Numbered from the stretch's first letter, positions 26,624 to 35,468 are shown. The stretch is DNA of 64,000 nucleotides from Nonomuraea roseoviolacea subsp. carminata (GCF_024172185.1 NZ_JAMZEC010000001.1:8655001-8719000); one strand, 5' to 3'. The notes: generated by a model from the sequence alone, not told the origin. Program-made: numbers and translations.

Positions 26624-27009
26624 CATGACCACCCGCCCCTGGCCGGCCACCCGACGACGCAGCCGATCTCGCCTGGGACCTCTTTCGCCGGCTCCCGAGC
26701 GATCACCCCCGGGACACCTGTTCCTCTCGGCCCCCGGCCACTCGGTCAGATCAGCGATCTCCTGCTCCTGCCGGGTCTGCTCCGCCTGACGGCGAGCCGC
26801 GACCTCCCGCCGCGCCGGCGACTCCAGAACCGAGCCCATCGCCGATGCACTCCGCGCTCGTCACCGGCGCCGCCGCCAGACAGATCCGTGGATCCTCCGG
26901 CCCGGGTCGACCGGCGAACGGCTGGGCGGCCACTGGATCCCCCCGGCCGGTACCCGGCCCACCTGCGTCTGCACATCCACACCAGAACAGGGACCCTGAG
27001 AGGTGGGCC
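26624..27009. other. gap inside the terpenoid cluster
   Basis: These 386 bp contain no intact gene. The minus strand holds the short coiled-coil relic at 26741-26839. The right end supplies the Shine-Dalgarno (AGAGGTGG) of the SDR gene. The gap is unusually long for a tight biosynthetic operon, so the SDR may have its own promoter. Confidence 0.45.
26741..26839 (-). pseudogene. N-terminal relic of a small coiled-coil protein
   Basis: The frame begins MGSVLESPARREVAARRQAE then TRQEQEIADLTE, like the start of short coiled-coil proteins often found next to transposases in actinomycetes. It then loses similarity, so only about 33 codons remain. The resemblance is from memory; alignment is required. 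Confidence 0.35.
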
Positions 27010-27777
27010 ATGAGCCCGATCCTGGAAGGAAAGACCGCTCTCATCACCGGTGCCGCCTCGGGGATCGGCGCTGCCGCCGCCCGGGTGTTCAGCCGGCACG
27101 GGGCACGGCTGGTCCTGGCCGACATCGACGACGAGGGCGGGCAGTCGGTCGCCGAGGGCGTGGCCAAGAACGGTGGCGAGGCCATGTTCGTCCACACCGA
27201 CATCACCTCCGACCGTGAGGTCGCGGCGATGGTCCAGGCCGTCGTGGCCGCCTATGGGCGGCTCGACTGCGCCTTCAACAATGCCGCCATCGACGGAGCC
27301 ATGGCACCGCTGCACGAGGCCAGCGCGGAGAACTGGGAACAGGTCCTGCGCGTGAACCTCACCGGCGTGTTCCTGTGCCTGAAGCACGAAATCGCCCAGA
27401 TGCTCCGGCAGGGCGGCGGCTCGATCGTCAACACCGCCTCAGTCGCCGGCCTGGTCGGCGCCGGCACCACCCCGGCATCGGCCTACGTCGCGTCCAAACA
27501 CGGCGTGGTCGGCCTGACCAGGCAGGCCGCCCTGGAATACGCCGAGCAGCGGATCCGCGTCAACGCCGTCTGCCCCGGGGCAGTCCGCACGCCGATGACG
27601 CAGGAGGCCATCCGGCAGGGCCTGATCAGCCTGGAGGACATCGTCGGCCTCCAGCCGGTCAAGCGGCTGGCCGCACCCGAGGAGATCGCCGAGTCGGCCG
27701 CCTGGCTGTGCAGCGGCCTGTCGTCCTTCATCACCGGCCATGCCATGGCCGTCGACGGCGGCTGGACCGCGCAGTGA
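27010..27777 (+). CDS. classical SDR oxidoreductase (terpenoid cluster)
   Basis: A 255-residue classical SDR with TGAASGIG (cofactor loop), DIDDEGG after beta-2 (an Asp favouring NAD(H)), NNAAID, the catalytic Ser in NTASVAG, YVASK (Tyr/Lys) and the C-terminal FITGHAMAVDGGW. It is complete. Placed between the prenyl synthase and the P450/cyclase pair, it probably oxidises a hydroxylated terpene or reduces a ketone (inference from context). ATG at 27010 with AGAGGTGG upstream. Confidence 0.92.
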   Translation: MSPILEGKTALITGAASGIGAAAARVFSRHGARLVLADIDDEGGQSVAEGVAKNGGEAMFVHTDITSDREVAAMVQAVVAAYGRLDCAFNNAAIDGAMAPLHEASAENWEQVLRVNLTGVFLCLKHEIAQMLRQGGGSIVNTASVAGLVGAGTTPASAYVASKHGVVGLTRQAALEYAEQRIRVNAVCPGAVRTPMTQEAIRQGLISLEDIVGLQPVKRLAAPEEIAESAAWLCSGLSSFITGHAMAVDGGWTAQ

Positions 27778-27816
27778 CCGCCGACACATCTGCCCCGGTA
27801 GATCCAGAGCGCCCCC

Positions 27817-29181
27817 ATGCCTGATGAAACGACCGTCCCTTGGGCTCGTGGCGGCCTCCCGGCCATCGGTCATCTGCTGCCCTTGCTGAAAGACCCGTTG
27901 AGCTTCCTGGATTCGCTTCCCGCTCAAGGCGATCTGGTTCGGGTCGGGATCGGACCGGCGTCGGTGGTCGTCGTGTGCGCCCCGGAGCTGAACCATCAGG
28001 TCCTGATCGACGATCGCCTCTTCGACAAGGGCGGCATGTTCTTCGACCGGCTGCGAGAGGTCGTGGGGTACGGCCTGGGCACCGTGCCCCACGCCTCGCA
28101 TCGCCTCCAGCGGCGCATGCTGCAGCCGGCGTTCGTCAAATCCCGGCTGCCAGGACACGCCGCCATCATGGTCAAGGAGATCTCCAAGGTCGTCGATTCC
28201 TGGCAGGACGGCCAGATCATCACCGACGTGCCCGGCGTCCTCCACCACCTCGCCGGCCGCATCGCGACCGCCACGATGTTCACCGCACCGCTTCCCGAAC
28301 CGCTGCTCGAAGAGCTGACCGACGCCCTCCACGTGGTCATGGACAGCCTGATCTTCAGGATGGCGACACCGCATGCCCTGGCCAGGATTCCGACGCGGGG
28401 CAAACGCCGTTACGACAGCGCCCGCTCCCGGCTGCGCGCGGCCACCGGCCAGCTCATCGACATCTACCACCGATCCGGCCTCGAACACGACGACCTCCTG
28501 TCGATGCTGCTCTCGGCCCGGGACGACGACGGCCTGCCCTTGTCGCAGGAGCAGATCAGCAACCAGGTCCTCACCATGTACATAGGGGGCGTCGAGACGG
28601 TCGCCGTGACGGTGGGCTGGGCGCTGCACTTCATAGCCTGCATGCCCGAGATCCGTGAACGCCTCCACCACGAGGTCGACGCCGCCCTGGCCGGACGCCA
28701 TGCCACCTGGAACGACCTCCCACAGCTGCCTTACACTCGCGCCGTCATCGCCGAGACGCTGCGCATCCGGCCGCCCGGCTGGGTCCTCACCCGCATCACC
28801 ACCGCCGACACCGAGCTCGGCGGGCATCATCTTCCGGCCGGAACCACCGTGATCTACAGCCCCTACCTGATGCACCGCAGGGGCGACATCTACCCCACCC
28901 CCACGGCCTTGGACCCCGACCGGTGGGACACCCGGCACACCCCGGCACCACCCCACGGCGCGTACGTGCCGTTCGCACTGGGCGCCCGCCGATGCATCGG
29001 CGACACCTTCGGCACGACCGAAGCCATGCTGATCGTCTCCTCCATCGCCGCGCGCTGGCACCTGCACCCGCACGGAGCACCCGTACGCCCCAAGCCACGC
29101 ACGAGCCTCGTACCGGACCAGCTGGACCTGCGGATCACCGCCCGCACACCAGCGCCACATCCCCCACCGAACGAAAGGTAG
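27817..29181 (+). CDS. cytochrome P450 (terpenoid cluster)
   Basis: A 454-residue P450. The haem loop is FALGARRCIG with the thiolate Cys393, the ExxR helix reads AETLRIRPPG, and the I-helix reads YIGGVETVAVTVGW, where the residue after the conserved ET is Val rather than Thr/Ser. The N-terminal LPAIGHLLPLLKDPLSFL is of the sort seen in bacterial terpene hydroxylases. No signal or membrane anchor, so it is soluble and needs partner ferredoxin/reductase from elsewhere. It is six bases from the cyclase gene and most likely hydroxylates its product (inference). Confidence 0.94.
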   Translation: MPDETTVPWARGGLPAIGHLLPLLKDPLSFLDSLPAQGDLVRVGIGPASVVVVCAPELNHQVLIDDRLFDKGGMFFDRLREVVGYGLGTVPHASHRLQRRMLQPAFVKSRLPGHAAIMVKEISKVVDSWQDGQIITDVPGVLHHLAGRIATATMFTAPLPEPLLEELTDALHVVMDSLIFRMATPHALARIPTRGKRRYDSARSRLRAATGQLIDIYHRSGLEHDDLLSMLLSARDDDGLPLSQEQISNQVLTMYIGGVETVAVTVGWALHFIACMPEIRERLHHEVDAALAGRHATWNDLPQLPYTRAVIAETLRIRPPGWVLTRITTADTELGGHHLPAGTTVIYSPYLMHRRGDIYPTPTALDPDRWDTRHTPAPPHGAYVPFALGARRCIGDTFGTTEAMLIVSSIAARWHLHPHGAPVRPKPRTSLVPDQLDLRITARTPAPHPPPNER

Positions 29182-29187
29182 GGCGCC

Positions 29188-30288
29188 ATGGCAGAACCTG
29201 AGATCGTCATGCAACTGCCAGGCATGTACTTCCCCATGCCGTGGCGCACCCACCGGAAGGTGGACCTGCTGGAGAAGCAAGGCCTGGGCTTCATGGAGCG
29301 GCACGGTCTGTGCCAAGGGCCGGGTCGCCGCGAGCGCGTCGCAAACACCCGATCGGCGCTGTTCTTCGCCGGCAATTGCCCAGAGGCCGACGTGGAGCGG
29401 CTCCAGATGGCGGTGGACTGGACGTACCTGATGTTCGTCTTCGACGACTTCGTCTGTGACGAGGAAGCGCCCGAGGACGCCTTCTCCTTCCTGGACCTGG
29501 CCGTGCGCATCATCCGCACCCTCGAATCGCCGACCGCGAGCTTGCTACCGCCCGACAACCCCTTCACCGGCCCGGTCATCGATCTCGCCGAGCGGCTGCA
29601 CAGCCTCGCCACCCCGACCCAGCGTCGACGCCTGGTGGATGCGCACCTGTCCTGGTATCTCGGAGTGGCCTGGGAGCGCGCCGCCCGCCGGCGGCAGCTG
29701 ACCCCCACCCTGAACGACTACCTCTACACACGGCTGCTCTATGTGGCCGGCTTCCCGACGATCGCGTGGTTTCAGGTCAGCCAACCGGATGACATCCCCG
29801 ACACGCAGATCAACTCTCCGGCCGTACACGCGCTGACCGAGATGGCCGGCATGGTCGCCGCCCTCGACGACGACCTGTTCTCCTACGGCAAAGAACTCTG
29901 GCACGCCTCCCGTCACCCCCCGACAACCGGTCCCCTCCTCAATCTCGTCGACCTCTACCAGAGCTACGACCCATGCAGCCGTGAGGAAGCCCAGCGGAGC
30001 GTCGTGGCACTGCGCGATCGCATCCTGGCGCGCTTCACCGAGGTCCGCGACCTGCTCCTGCCCGGCGCAGCACCACCACTGCGCCGGTACCTCTCCGATC
30101 TGACCTGCCTGATACGCGGCAACTACGAATGGGGCATCGGGGCCGGCCGTTACACCAACCCCGACGGCCGCCACCCCGGCGCTGTAAAAGTCACCGGCAC
30201 GGTCACCGACCGTCCCAGCGCCCTCGGCCCACCCGAAGACATCCCTTGCATCGGATGGTGGTGGCAAGACATGCCCGGACTGGACTGA
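29188..30288 (+). CDS. class I terpene cyclase
   Basis: A 366-residue bacterial-type terpene synthase. The Asp-rich motif is FVFDDFVCDE (D86, D87, D91), the Mg-binding NSE-type triad is DDLFSYGKE (D228, S232, E236, with Asp for Asn at the first place), and the C-terminal RY pair is in GAGRY. It should ionise a prenyl diphosphate (probably farnesyl) and cyclise it; the product cannot be predicted. It begins six bases after the P450 stop, so both are co-translated. A Shine-Dalgarno (GAAAGG) lies in the P450 end. It is the core gene of the cluster. Confidence 0.93.
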   Translation: MAEPEIVMQLPGMYFPMPWRTHRKVDLLEKQGLGFMERHGLCQGPGRRERVANTRSALFFAGNCPEADVERLQMAVDWTYLMFVFDDFVCDEEAPEDAFSFLDLAVRIIRTLESPTASLLPPDNPFTGPVIDLAERLHSLATPTQRRRLVDAHLSWYLGVAWERAARRRQLTPTLNDYLYTRLLYVAGFPTIAWFQVSQPDDIPDTQINSPAVHALTEMAGMVAALDDDLFSYGKELWHASRHPPTTGPLLNLVDLYQSYDPCSREEAQRSVVALRDRILARFTEVRDLLLPGAAPPLRRYLSDLTCLIRGNYEWGIGAGRYTNPDGRHPGAVKVTGTVTDRPSALGPPEDIPCIGWWWQDMPGLD

Positions 30289-30612
30289 CTGCCTGGTCGC
30301 CGTCGGGAGAGGTGAATCAGCGTGGGGCGTTGAGGTAGTCACCCCAGGCGCAGCCTGAGGAGTGGGGGCAGGGCCCGGCGATCACGCTGTCACTGCGCTG
30401 GTGGTGGTGACGTATGCCAACCTTTGTGACTACTTACAGCATTCACTAGTCACCAAGAGTAACGACGCGGGTAGCCTCCGAAAGAGGCGTCAGCCGACAC
30501 TCGCAGGCATCCACTCGCGCGCTGAGCGGAGAGTGCATCTCATCTCATCGCCGTGCTCACGCAGCCACCACCTCTTCAACCACCGCTCGCCCAGCAGCAG
30601 AGGGAGACTTCC
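30289..30612. promoter_or_regulatory. intergenic control region with inverted repeat
   Basis: 324 bp without a gene. GTGACTA (30426-30432) and TAGTCAC (30447-30453) are perfect 7-bp inverted arms 14 bp apart, in an AT-richer stretch. They lie where the promoter of the LPMO-like gene should be, so this is a possible operator. AGGGAG just before 30613 is its ribosome-binding site. Confidence 0.45.
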
Positions 30613-31680
30613 ATGCCCAAGACAGATGCGATCATGCCGCCGCGCGATCTGACAGCACGACCCGTTCATCGCACTGACGACGCTCTCACGCTCCACGGCA
30701 TCCAGCTGGAGTGGACGGTGGGGCACAACAGCGGCGGCTCCTCCGAGCCGCCCGACTGGAACAACGGACATGCGCCCTACCCCCACCACTACGAGGTGTG
30801 GCTGAACGGCGGTGACATCAAGCAGACCGTCGACCTGTACTGGGTCACCTGGTGGGGCGGCTGGAACATGGCCCGAACTCACTGGGTGTGCCTGGGCACC
30901 GAGACCGGCGCCGAGTACCGGGTGAAGATCAGGGCCAAGTTGTCCGATGGATCCTGGAGCGACTTCACCAACGAGGCCGGCGTCCGGATCGACGGCTCCC
31001 AGCACTACGAACCGCCCGGCATCCGGCCCGCGCCGCAAGCCCAGGCCGCGGCCGCCCAGCCCGCCCCCCGGCACGGCAGCATCGACCAGCCTCCCAGCCG
31101 CGCCGTGCGCGCCATCCGCGACAACGACCCCGCCCCCATCTGCGTGGCCGCCAGGGCGCTGAACACCAGCACCACCTGGCAGGAGGTCGTACCCCCGGCC
31201 CCGGCGCTGATCGCCGACCCGCCGTGGAACGGCAGCTACCTGGAATACCGCAAGTTCTTCAAGAACACGAACGTGGCCTCCGGCGCCAACCCGGCCTTCG
31301 CCGGGCTCGACCTGGCGGCCGACGCCTCCCACGGCGACTGGCCCGTCACCACCCTGGACGGCTCGGCGGCAGAGCACACCTTCTCCTACGACTACATGGC
31401 GCACCACGTGGACGGGACCTGGACCCACCAGTGGTTCATCACCCGTAATGGCTGGGACCCCGAGGACGGCCTGTCCTTCGACGACCTCGAACCCGTCCCG
31501 TTCATGGTCGAGATCCACGGCGACACCGCTGTCACCAGCTACACCACCGAGGCGCTCACGCGAAAGCGCGGCCGCCACGCCATCGTCGACATCTGGGGCG
31601 GCCACGGCGGCCCCGACGACGGCCACGGCAGCAAGACGGGCGAATTCTTCGTCTCCGTCTCCGACGTTCTGTTCACCTGA
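30613..31680 (+). CDS. AA10 LPMO-like protein with N-terminal Fn3-like domain, no signal peptide
   Basis: A 355-residue protein. Residues about 20-128 look like an Fn3-type beta-sandwich (HYEVWLNGGDIKQTVDLYWV, GAEYRVKIRAKLSDGSWS). After a Pro/Ala linker (AQAAAAQPAPR) comes a lytic polysaccharide monooxygenase (AA10) domain: HGSIDQPPSRAVRA (H154), then AHHVDGTWTHQWFITRNGWDP (H264/H265), RGRHAIVDIW and SDVLF (F354). The two copper-brace His and the axial Phe are present. In LPMOs the first His must be the mature N-terminus, but here it is internal and no signal peptide precedes it. Proteolysis after R153 would create it. Confidence 0.8.
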   Translation: MPKTDAIMPPRDLTARPVHRTDDALTLHGIQLEWTVGHNSGGSSEPPDWNNGHAPYPHHYEVWLNGGDIKQTVDLYWVTWWGGWNMARTHWVCLGTETGAEYRVKIRAKLSDGSWSDFTNEAGVRIDGSQHYEPPGIRPAPQAQAAAAQPAPRHGSIDQPPSRAVRAIRDNDPAPICVAARALNTSTTWQEVVPPAPALIADPPWNGSYLEYRKFFKNTNVASGANPAFAGLDLAADASHGDWPVTTLDGSAAEHTFSYDYMAHHVDGTWTHQWFITRNGWDPEDGLSFDDLEPVPFMVEIHGDTAVTSYTTEALTRKRGRHAIVDIWGGHGGPDDGHGSKTGEFFVSVSDVLFT

Positions 31681-32432
31681 CGCTCACGCGCCACGAGCCC
31701 CGGCGCCGGAAGCAGCCGAAAAGGGGCCACGCCGGTGCTCTGGCCGGACAGGAGCGAGGAACTGTCCCATGAGCCCCCTGCCGCTGGTGAGAACCACCAA
31801 CGGCTCTCTCGCCAGGCGCCGACAGGAAGCGCCCGGCGAACTCCTACCGTGACTGGCCGTTCGGTTGCCGCTCCAGGGCCTTGGCCGCCTCCGGCTCGGA
31901 CCACATGGCCCGAGCCGGGGCGCCTGGGGGCCAGCAGGCCGGTGATGCCGGCGATGGCTGCCGGTGTGAGGTCAACCTCGCGCCGCAGGCATCTCCAAAC
32001 GGCCCATGAGAGCTGGTCGTCGCATCGCCGAGAGGGCGTCACGACCCGCCGCGGCGACGGTCGGCAGCGGAACATCAGGCGCGGCAGCCGGCGCGGCGGG
32101 GATTGCCGAAACCACCGTCGCCCACCGACCAGCCCACCGAGTGGCGCAGCATCACCACCGTCCGCGCCGCCGAGTTCCCGGCCACCATCCCGGTGGTCAA
32201 CGCCTCCGCCCAGGTACGGCTGCGCTACGCCGGCGGCACCATCGTCGAGGCCGGGGTGCAGAACCGGGTGCTGACCATCCAGTGTTACGCCTGAATGGTC
32301 CCCGGCCATCCAGGCGGGCCTCCCGTCAGGGCAGGCCCGCCGATACGCCGCCCATGGCCCGGCGCCACGTCCTCTTCTGACCGCCGCACCGGGTGCGACG
32401 CTCCGTCACAGCGCGCGTCTGGAATCCCTTGT
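31681..32432. other. degenerate region, no intact gene
   Basis: Frames are interrupted on both strands. One protein-like stretch is at 32103-32294 (plus): a TTG-started 63-residue frame ending TIVEAGVQNRVLTIQCYA with beta-rich composition, perhaps the end of a lost exported protein. No family is recognised. Confidence 0.4.
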
Positions 32433-32462
32433 GTGATCTTCAGAGTCGTCGCCGCGCCGGCC

Positions 32463-32672
32463 GAGTTCATCCGCGAACTCATCGCGGAAGGCACCCACGA
32501 GGGCCTGGCCGCCGCCCGCGCCCGCGGCCAGCGACTGGAACGCCCGTCGGCCATGACCGCCGACCAGATCCGGCACGCCCCCGACCCGCTCACCCGGCCG
32601 GAGAACACCGTCTCCTCCATCGCCCGTCCACTCCGCGTCAGCCGCTCCACGATCTACAAGTACGTTCCCGAA
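32463..32672 (+). pseudogene. C-terminal relic of a serine recombinase (resolvase)
   Basis: The frame reads EFIRELIAEGTHEGLAAARA (end of the resolvase catalytic domain, helix E) and then, after the LERPSAMTADQIRHA linker, ENTVSSIARPLRVSRSTIYK, the DNA-binding HTH of Tn3/invertase-type resolvases. The catalytic Ser and the first 100 residues are missing. It is a relic of a mobile element, unrelated to the complete Tn3 element at 54685. Confidence 0.8.
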
Positions 32673-33003
32673 CGTACAACGGACCGACCTGCCGTCGAAC
32701 CGTCGACAGTGCGAGCCGGACGGGGAGCGGGAAGCTGTCTTCGCAGCTCAGGGTCTATTTTGCGGTTGATGTCACGTTGGTTCACGGCACCCCGAGCCGT
32801 CACTACGTTCATCGCCCCGTCATCCGCAATGCCCGCCTCGGCATCCCAAACCCGACCGCCGCAGCTACGAGACCGCCGCACACACCGCCGGCCCTGAGAC
32901 CACCCGGGGGAGCGGCACCCCGAAACCGCCCGCCGAAGACCACGCCGGGGGAGGAGCACCCCGGACGCCCCCACCGCCCCGCGCCAACCGCCACAATGAC
33001 CCC

Positions 33004-33378
33004 ATGGACCCGCGAACCGCCGCACAACGCTTCGCCGACACCTGGCAACACGCCTGGACCCACCACGACGTCGACGCCCTCATCACCCTCTACGCCGACG
33101 ACGCCGAGCACACCTCCATGCCCTTCCGCCCACCGCACCGGGGGAGAGGAGCCATCGCCGACTACATCCGCTGGTCCTTCACCGGCGAAACCGACCCCCA
33201 CGTCACCTTCGCCACCCCCATCGTCGACGGCGACCAAGCCGCCATCGAATTCCGCGTCCACGCCCACGACAACGGCACACCCGTCACCCTCGCCGGCTGC
33301 GTCTTCGCCCACTTCGACGAACACGGCCAAGCCGTACGAACCCGCGACTACTGGCACACCACCGAAGGCCACCACTGA
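33004..33378 (+). CDS. SnoaL-like/NTF2-like protein
   Basis: A 124-residue NTF2-like protein: FADTWQHAWTHHDVDALITLYADDAEHTSMPFRPPHRGRGAI is the canonical SnoaL-like opening, and it ends with a strand FAHFDEHGQAVRTRDYWHT. No catalytic residues can be assigned. CACAAT lies six bases before the ATG with no Shine-Dalgarno, so it is probably leaderless. Codon use and composition are like its neighbours. It converges with the zinc-ribbon gene. Confidence 0.85.
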   Translation: MDPRTAAQRFADTWQHAWTHHDVDALITLYADDAEHTSMPFRPPHRGRGAIADYIRWSFTGETDPHVTFATPIVDGDQAAIEFRVHAHDNGTPVTLAGCVFAHFDEHGQAVRTRDYWHTTEGHH

Positions 33379-33442
33379 CACGGCACAACCCCCGCACCAC
33401 CACGGGAGCACCCATCAGCCCGCAAACGGGCAGATCAGAACC

Positions 33443-33826
33443 TCAGCCCGAGATCCGCACGACCGGAGCCAGCCGCGCCTCGGCCACCTGCTCATAAGGC
33501 TGCTCGTACGGCTGCTCGTAGGACGCGCCCCGCACCGGACCGCCGTGCCCCGGCACCGCCTGCGCCTGGGGGAGCGGCGTCACCGCGCCACCACCCACAG
33601 CGACCGGACCCGCAGCGGGCGCCACACCGGGCAACGCACCGGGCCCCGCGGGAACCTGACGCGGCATCCGCCGGATCGGCTCCGTCGCGGCCCGCCGCTC
33701 CTCACACCCACCTGCGCAGTAACCGTTCGTCACGATCAACCGCCCCCGCAGCGCGGTGTACGATTCCCGGCCGGAGGCCGGCAGGACCCCCTGGCACACC
33801 GGACATAAAACAGATTCGGTCCCCAC
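33443..33826 (-). CDS. small Cys-rich (zinc-ribbon-like) protein of unknown function
   Basis: A 127-residue protein. CPVC (residues 8-11) and a CAGGC pair (about 37-41) can form a four-Cys zinc site. The middle is Pro/Ala/Gly-rich and the end has a YEQP repeat (YEQPYEQPYEQ) encoded by tandem DNA. Start ATG at 33826. Function unknown; the pattern suggests a DNA/RNA or protein adaptor. Confidence 0.6.
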   Translation of the reverse strand: MGTESVLCPVCQGVLPASGRESYTALRGRLIVTNGYCAGGCEERRAATEPIRRMPRQVPAGPGALPGVAPAAGPVAVGGGAVTPLPQAQAVPGHGGPVRGASYEQPYEQPYEQVAEARLAPVVRISG

Positions 33827-33951
33827 GTGCTGCTCCTCTCGCGGCGCGATAGCAGGCTTCCCACCCTAAACGCCACAGGCGCCGGGGGACAGGAAATTCA
33901 CCGATGGTCAAGCGTTCCGTCATGGTCACGCACCGTCACAACCCGCCTTAC

Positions 33952-33970
33952 TTGACATAATGTTCATTAT
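33952..33970 (+). promoter_or_regulatory. TTGACA -35 box overlapping a 14-bp palindrome
   Basis: TTGACA at 33952-33957 runs into ATAATGTTCATTAT (33957-33970), arms ATAATG/CATTAT around TT. It lies 57 bp upstream of the L7/L12-like gene. It may be a repressed promoter for that gene or for the divergent zinc-ribbon gene. The fit of a -10 box is unclear. Confidence 0.4.
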
Positions 33971-34026
33971 CGAGCAATCCGACATATCCTGATCACACCC
34001 GCATCGCGCCGCCTACGATGAACACC

Positions 34027-34521
34027 ATGAACATCGGCGCGCCCGAGATCCTCGTCCTGTTCAGCTTCGTCGTCCTGTTCGTCGCCGCCATCGCCGCCGT
34101 CGCCATCACCCGCGGCGTCCGGAGCGGCACACCGCCCCGGATACCGCACCCGGTGAGCCCGCAGGAACTCGACGCCCGCGTACGCCACCTGGCGGCCACC
34201 GGACAGCCCATCCACGCCATCAAACTGCTGCGCCAGCACACCGGCATGGGCCTCAAGGAAGCCAAGGACGCCGTCGACGGCCTGGCCCACGGCCGCCCCA
34301 TCCGCCACCCCGCCCTGCAATCGCCGCCCGCCCCGCAGCCCGCCCGCCACACCGGCGACCTGGCCTCCCGCGTCCGCGCCCTCAAGCGCGACGGCCGCGC
34401 CGACCAGGCGGTCTTCCTCGTACGCGGCGAGACCGGCATGGACCACGACGAGGCCACCGCCTTCGTCGACAGCGTCCGCGACCACCCCGGGGCCGAGGCC
34501 GCGCCCACCGGCGACGCCTGA
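34027..34521 (+). CDS. membrane protein with two L7/L12 C-terminal-like repeats
   Basis: About 164 residues. An N-terminal helix (EILVLFSFVVLFVAAIAAVAI) anchors it. Two repeats follow: HAIKLLRQHTGMGLKEAKDAVDGL, which matches the ribosomal L7/L12 C-terminal motif (GLKEAKxxVD), and QAVFLVRGETGMDHDEATAFVDSV. The family of such proteins is common in actinomycetes with unknown role, perhaps binding translation factors at the membrane. TACGAT lies seven bases before the ATG at 34027, supporting a leaderless start there rather than at the ATG at 34018. Confidence 0.75.
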   Translation: MNIGAPEILVLFSFVVLFVAAIAAVAITRGVRSGTPPRIPHPVSPQELDARVRHLAATGQPIHAIKLLRQHTGMGLKEAKDAVDGLAHGRPIRHPALQSPPAPQPARHTGDLASRVRALKRDGRADQAVFLVRGETGMDHDEATAFVDSVRDHPGAEAAPTGDA

Positions 34522-34595
34522 AAGCGCCGCAGGGCCGCTCCCGCTGAGGCCCCCGCGCCCTGACGCCCGCGACGCCGACGGGTTACGATCAGTTC

Positions 34596-34850
34596 ATGCT
34601 CAGCCTGGCGATCTCCACCCCGGGCCTCATCGCGCTTACGGCCGTCGTCACCATCGCGATCATCTACCTGATCATCCTGGCGGTCCGCCTGACCCAGCGG
34701 CCCCGCAACCGCCTCACCCCCAGCGACGACCTGGTCGACCAGGCTCGCGAGCTCAAGGCCTTGGGTCAGCTCCAGGAAGCCGTCTTCCTCGTGCGCGGCG
34801 AGACCGGCATGAGCCATCGCGCCGCCACCCGCTTCGTGAACCGCCTCTGA
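34596..34850 (+). CDS. small membrane protein with one L7/L12 C-terminal-like repeat
   Basis: An 84-residue paralogue of the gene before it: one transmembrane helix (LIALTAVVTIAIIYLIILAV) and one repeat, QEAVFLVRGETGMSHRAATRFVNRL, nearly the same as the second repeat of its neighbour. TACGAT lies six bases before the ATG, so it is probably leaderless and separately transcribed. The two genes look like a duplication. Confidence 0.72.
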   Translation: MLSLAISTPGLIALTAVVTIAIIYLIILAVRLTQRPRNRLTPSDDLVDQARELKALGQLQEAVFLVRGETGMSHRAATRFVNRL

Positions 34851-34967
34851 CCACCCCAAACCGGCATGAACTATCCCATACCGGACAGAAGGTGGGTTCT
34901 GTTCGGTATGAAATCCGTGCGCGAACTGGCCTGGGCGTCCGCGCGTCCAGGAGGCGGCACGTCGCGT

Positions 34968-35381
34968 TCACTCCGGGCGTGAGCGGCGGCTCCGCCCCTC
35001 GGCCGCCGGACGTCCGAGCAGCCTGTCGAGATCGCGGCGCTCGCGCTTGGTGGGACGGCCCGCGCCACGGTCCCGGACCGCCACCGTGACGATCTCCTCG
35101 CGCGGCGGAGGCGGAGGGCTCTTGTCGACGTAGCACTCCGCGGCCACGGCGGCGCCGACGCGCTTGGCGATGATCCGGGAGACGACCACGATGCGTTCGT
35201 GTCCGTCGTGCCGCAGCCGGACCTCGTCGCCGGGCCGGACGGCGTGCGCGGGTTTGACCCGGAACCCGTTGACGCGGACGTGCCCGCCCCGGCAGGCGTC
35301 GGACGCGATCGAGCGGGTCCTGGTCAGCCGCACCGCCCAGATCCAGCTGTCCACCCGCGCGCTCAGTTGCTCACCCGCCAC
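34968..35381 (-). CDS. S4-domain RNA-binding protein (Hsp15-like)
   Basis: A 137-residue protein with an S4 domain at residues about 8-70: RVDSWIWAVRLTRTRSIASDA then GHVRVNGFRVKPAHAVRPGDEVRL. This is the pattern of the Hsp15/RqcP group that binds rRNA or tRNA-stalled 50S subunits. The C-terminus is basic (RPTKRERRDLDRLLGRP). Intact; likely role in ribosome rescue or rRNA binding, inferred from family. Confidence 0.88.
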   Translation of the reverse strand: MAGEQLSARVDSWIWAVRLTRTRSIASDACRGGHVRVNGFRVKPAHAVRPGDEVRLRHDGHERIVVVSRIIAKRVGAAVAAECYVDKSPPPPPREEIVTVAVRDRGAGRPTKRERRDLDRLLGRPAAEGRSRRSRPE

Positions 35382-35468
35382 TCCGCCACTGTACTGAGCC
35401 GGTCGTGTCGCCGGCGTCCAGGGCGGGCTGGTGTCGGCGGTGGCTCCGCTCCCCCTCGGGTGGGCGGT

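Noticed and set aside
31770-31853. 27-residue frame with ATG and GGAG-like upstream sequence
   Set aside because: Too short, no homology, and the zone around it is degenerate.
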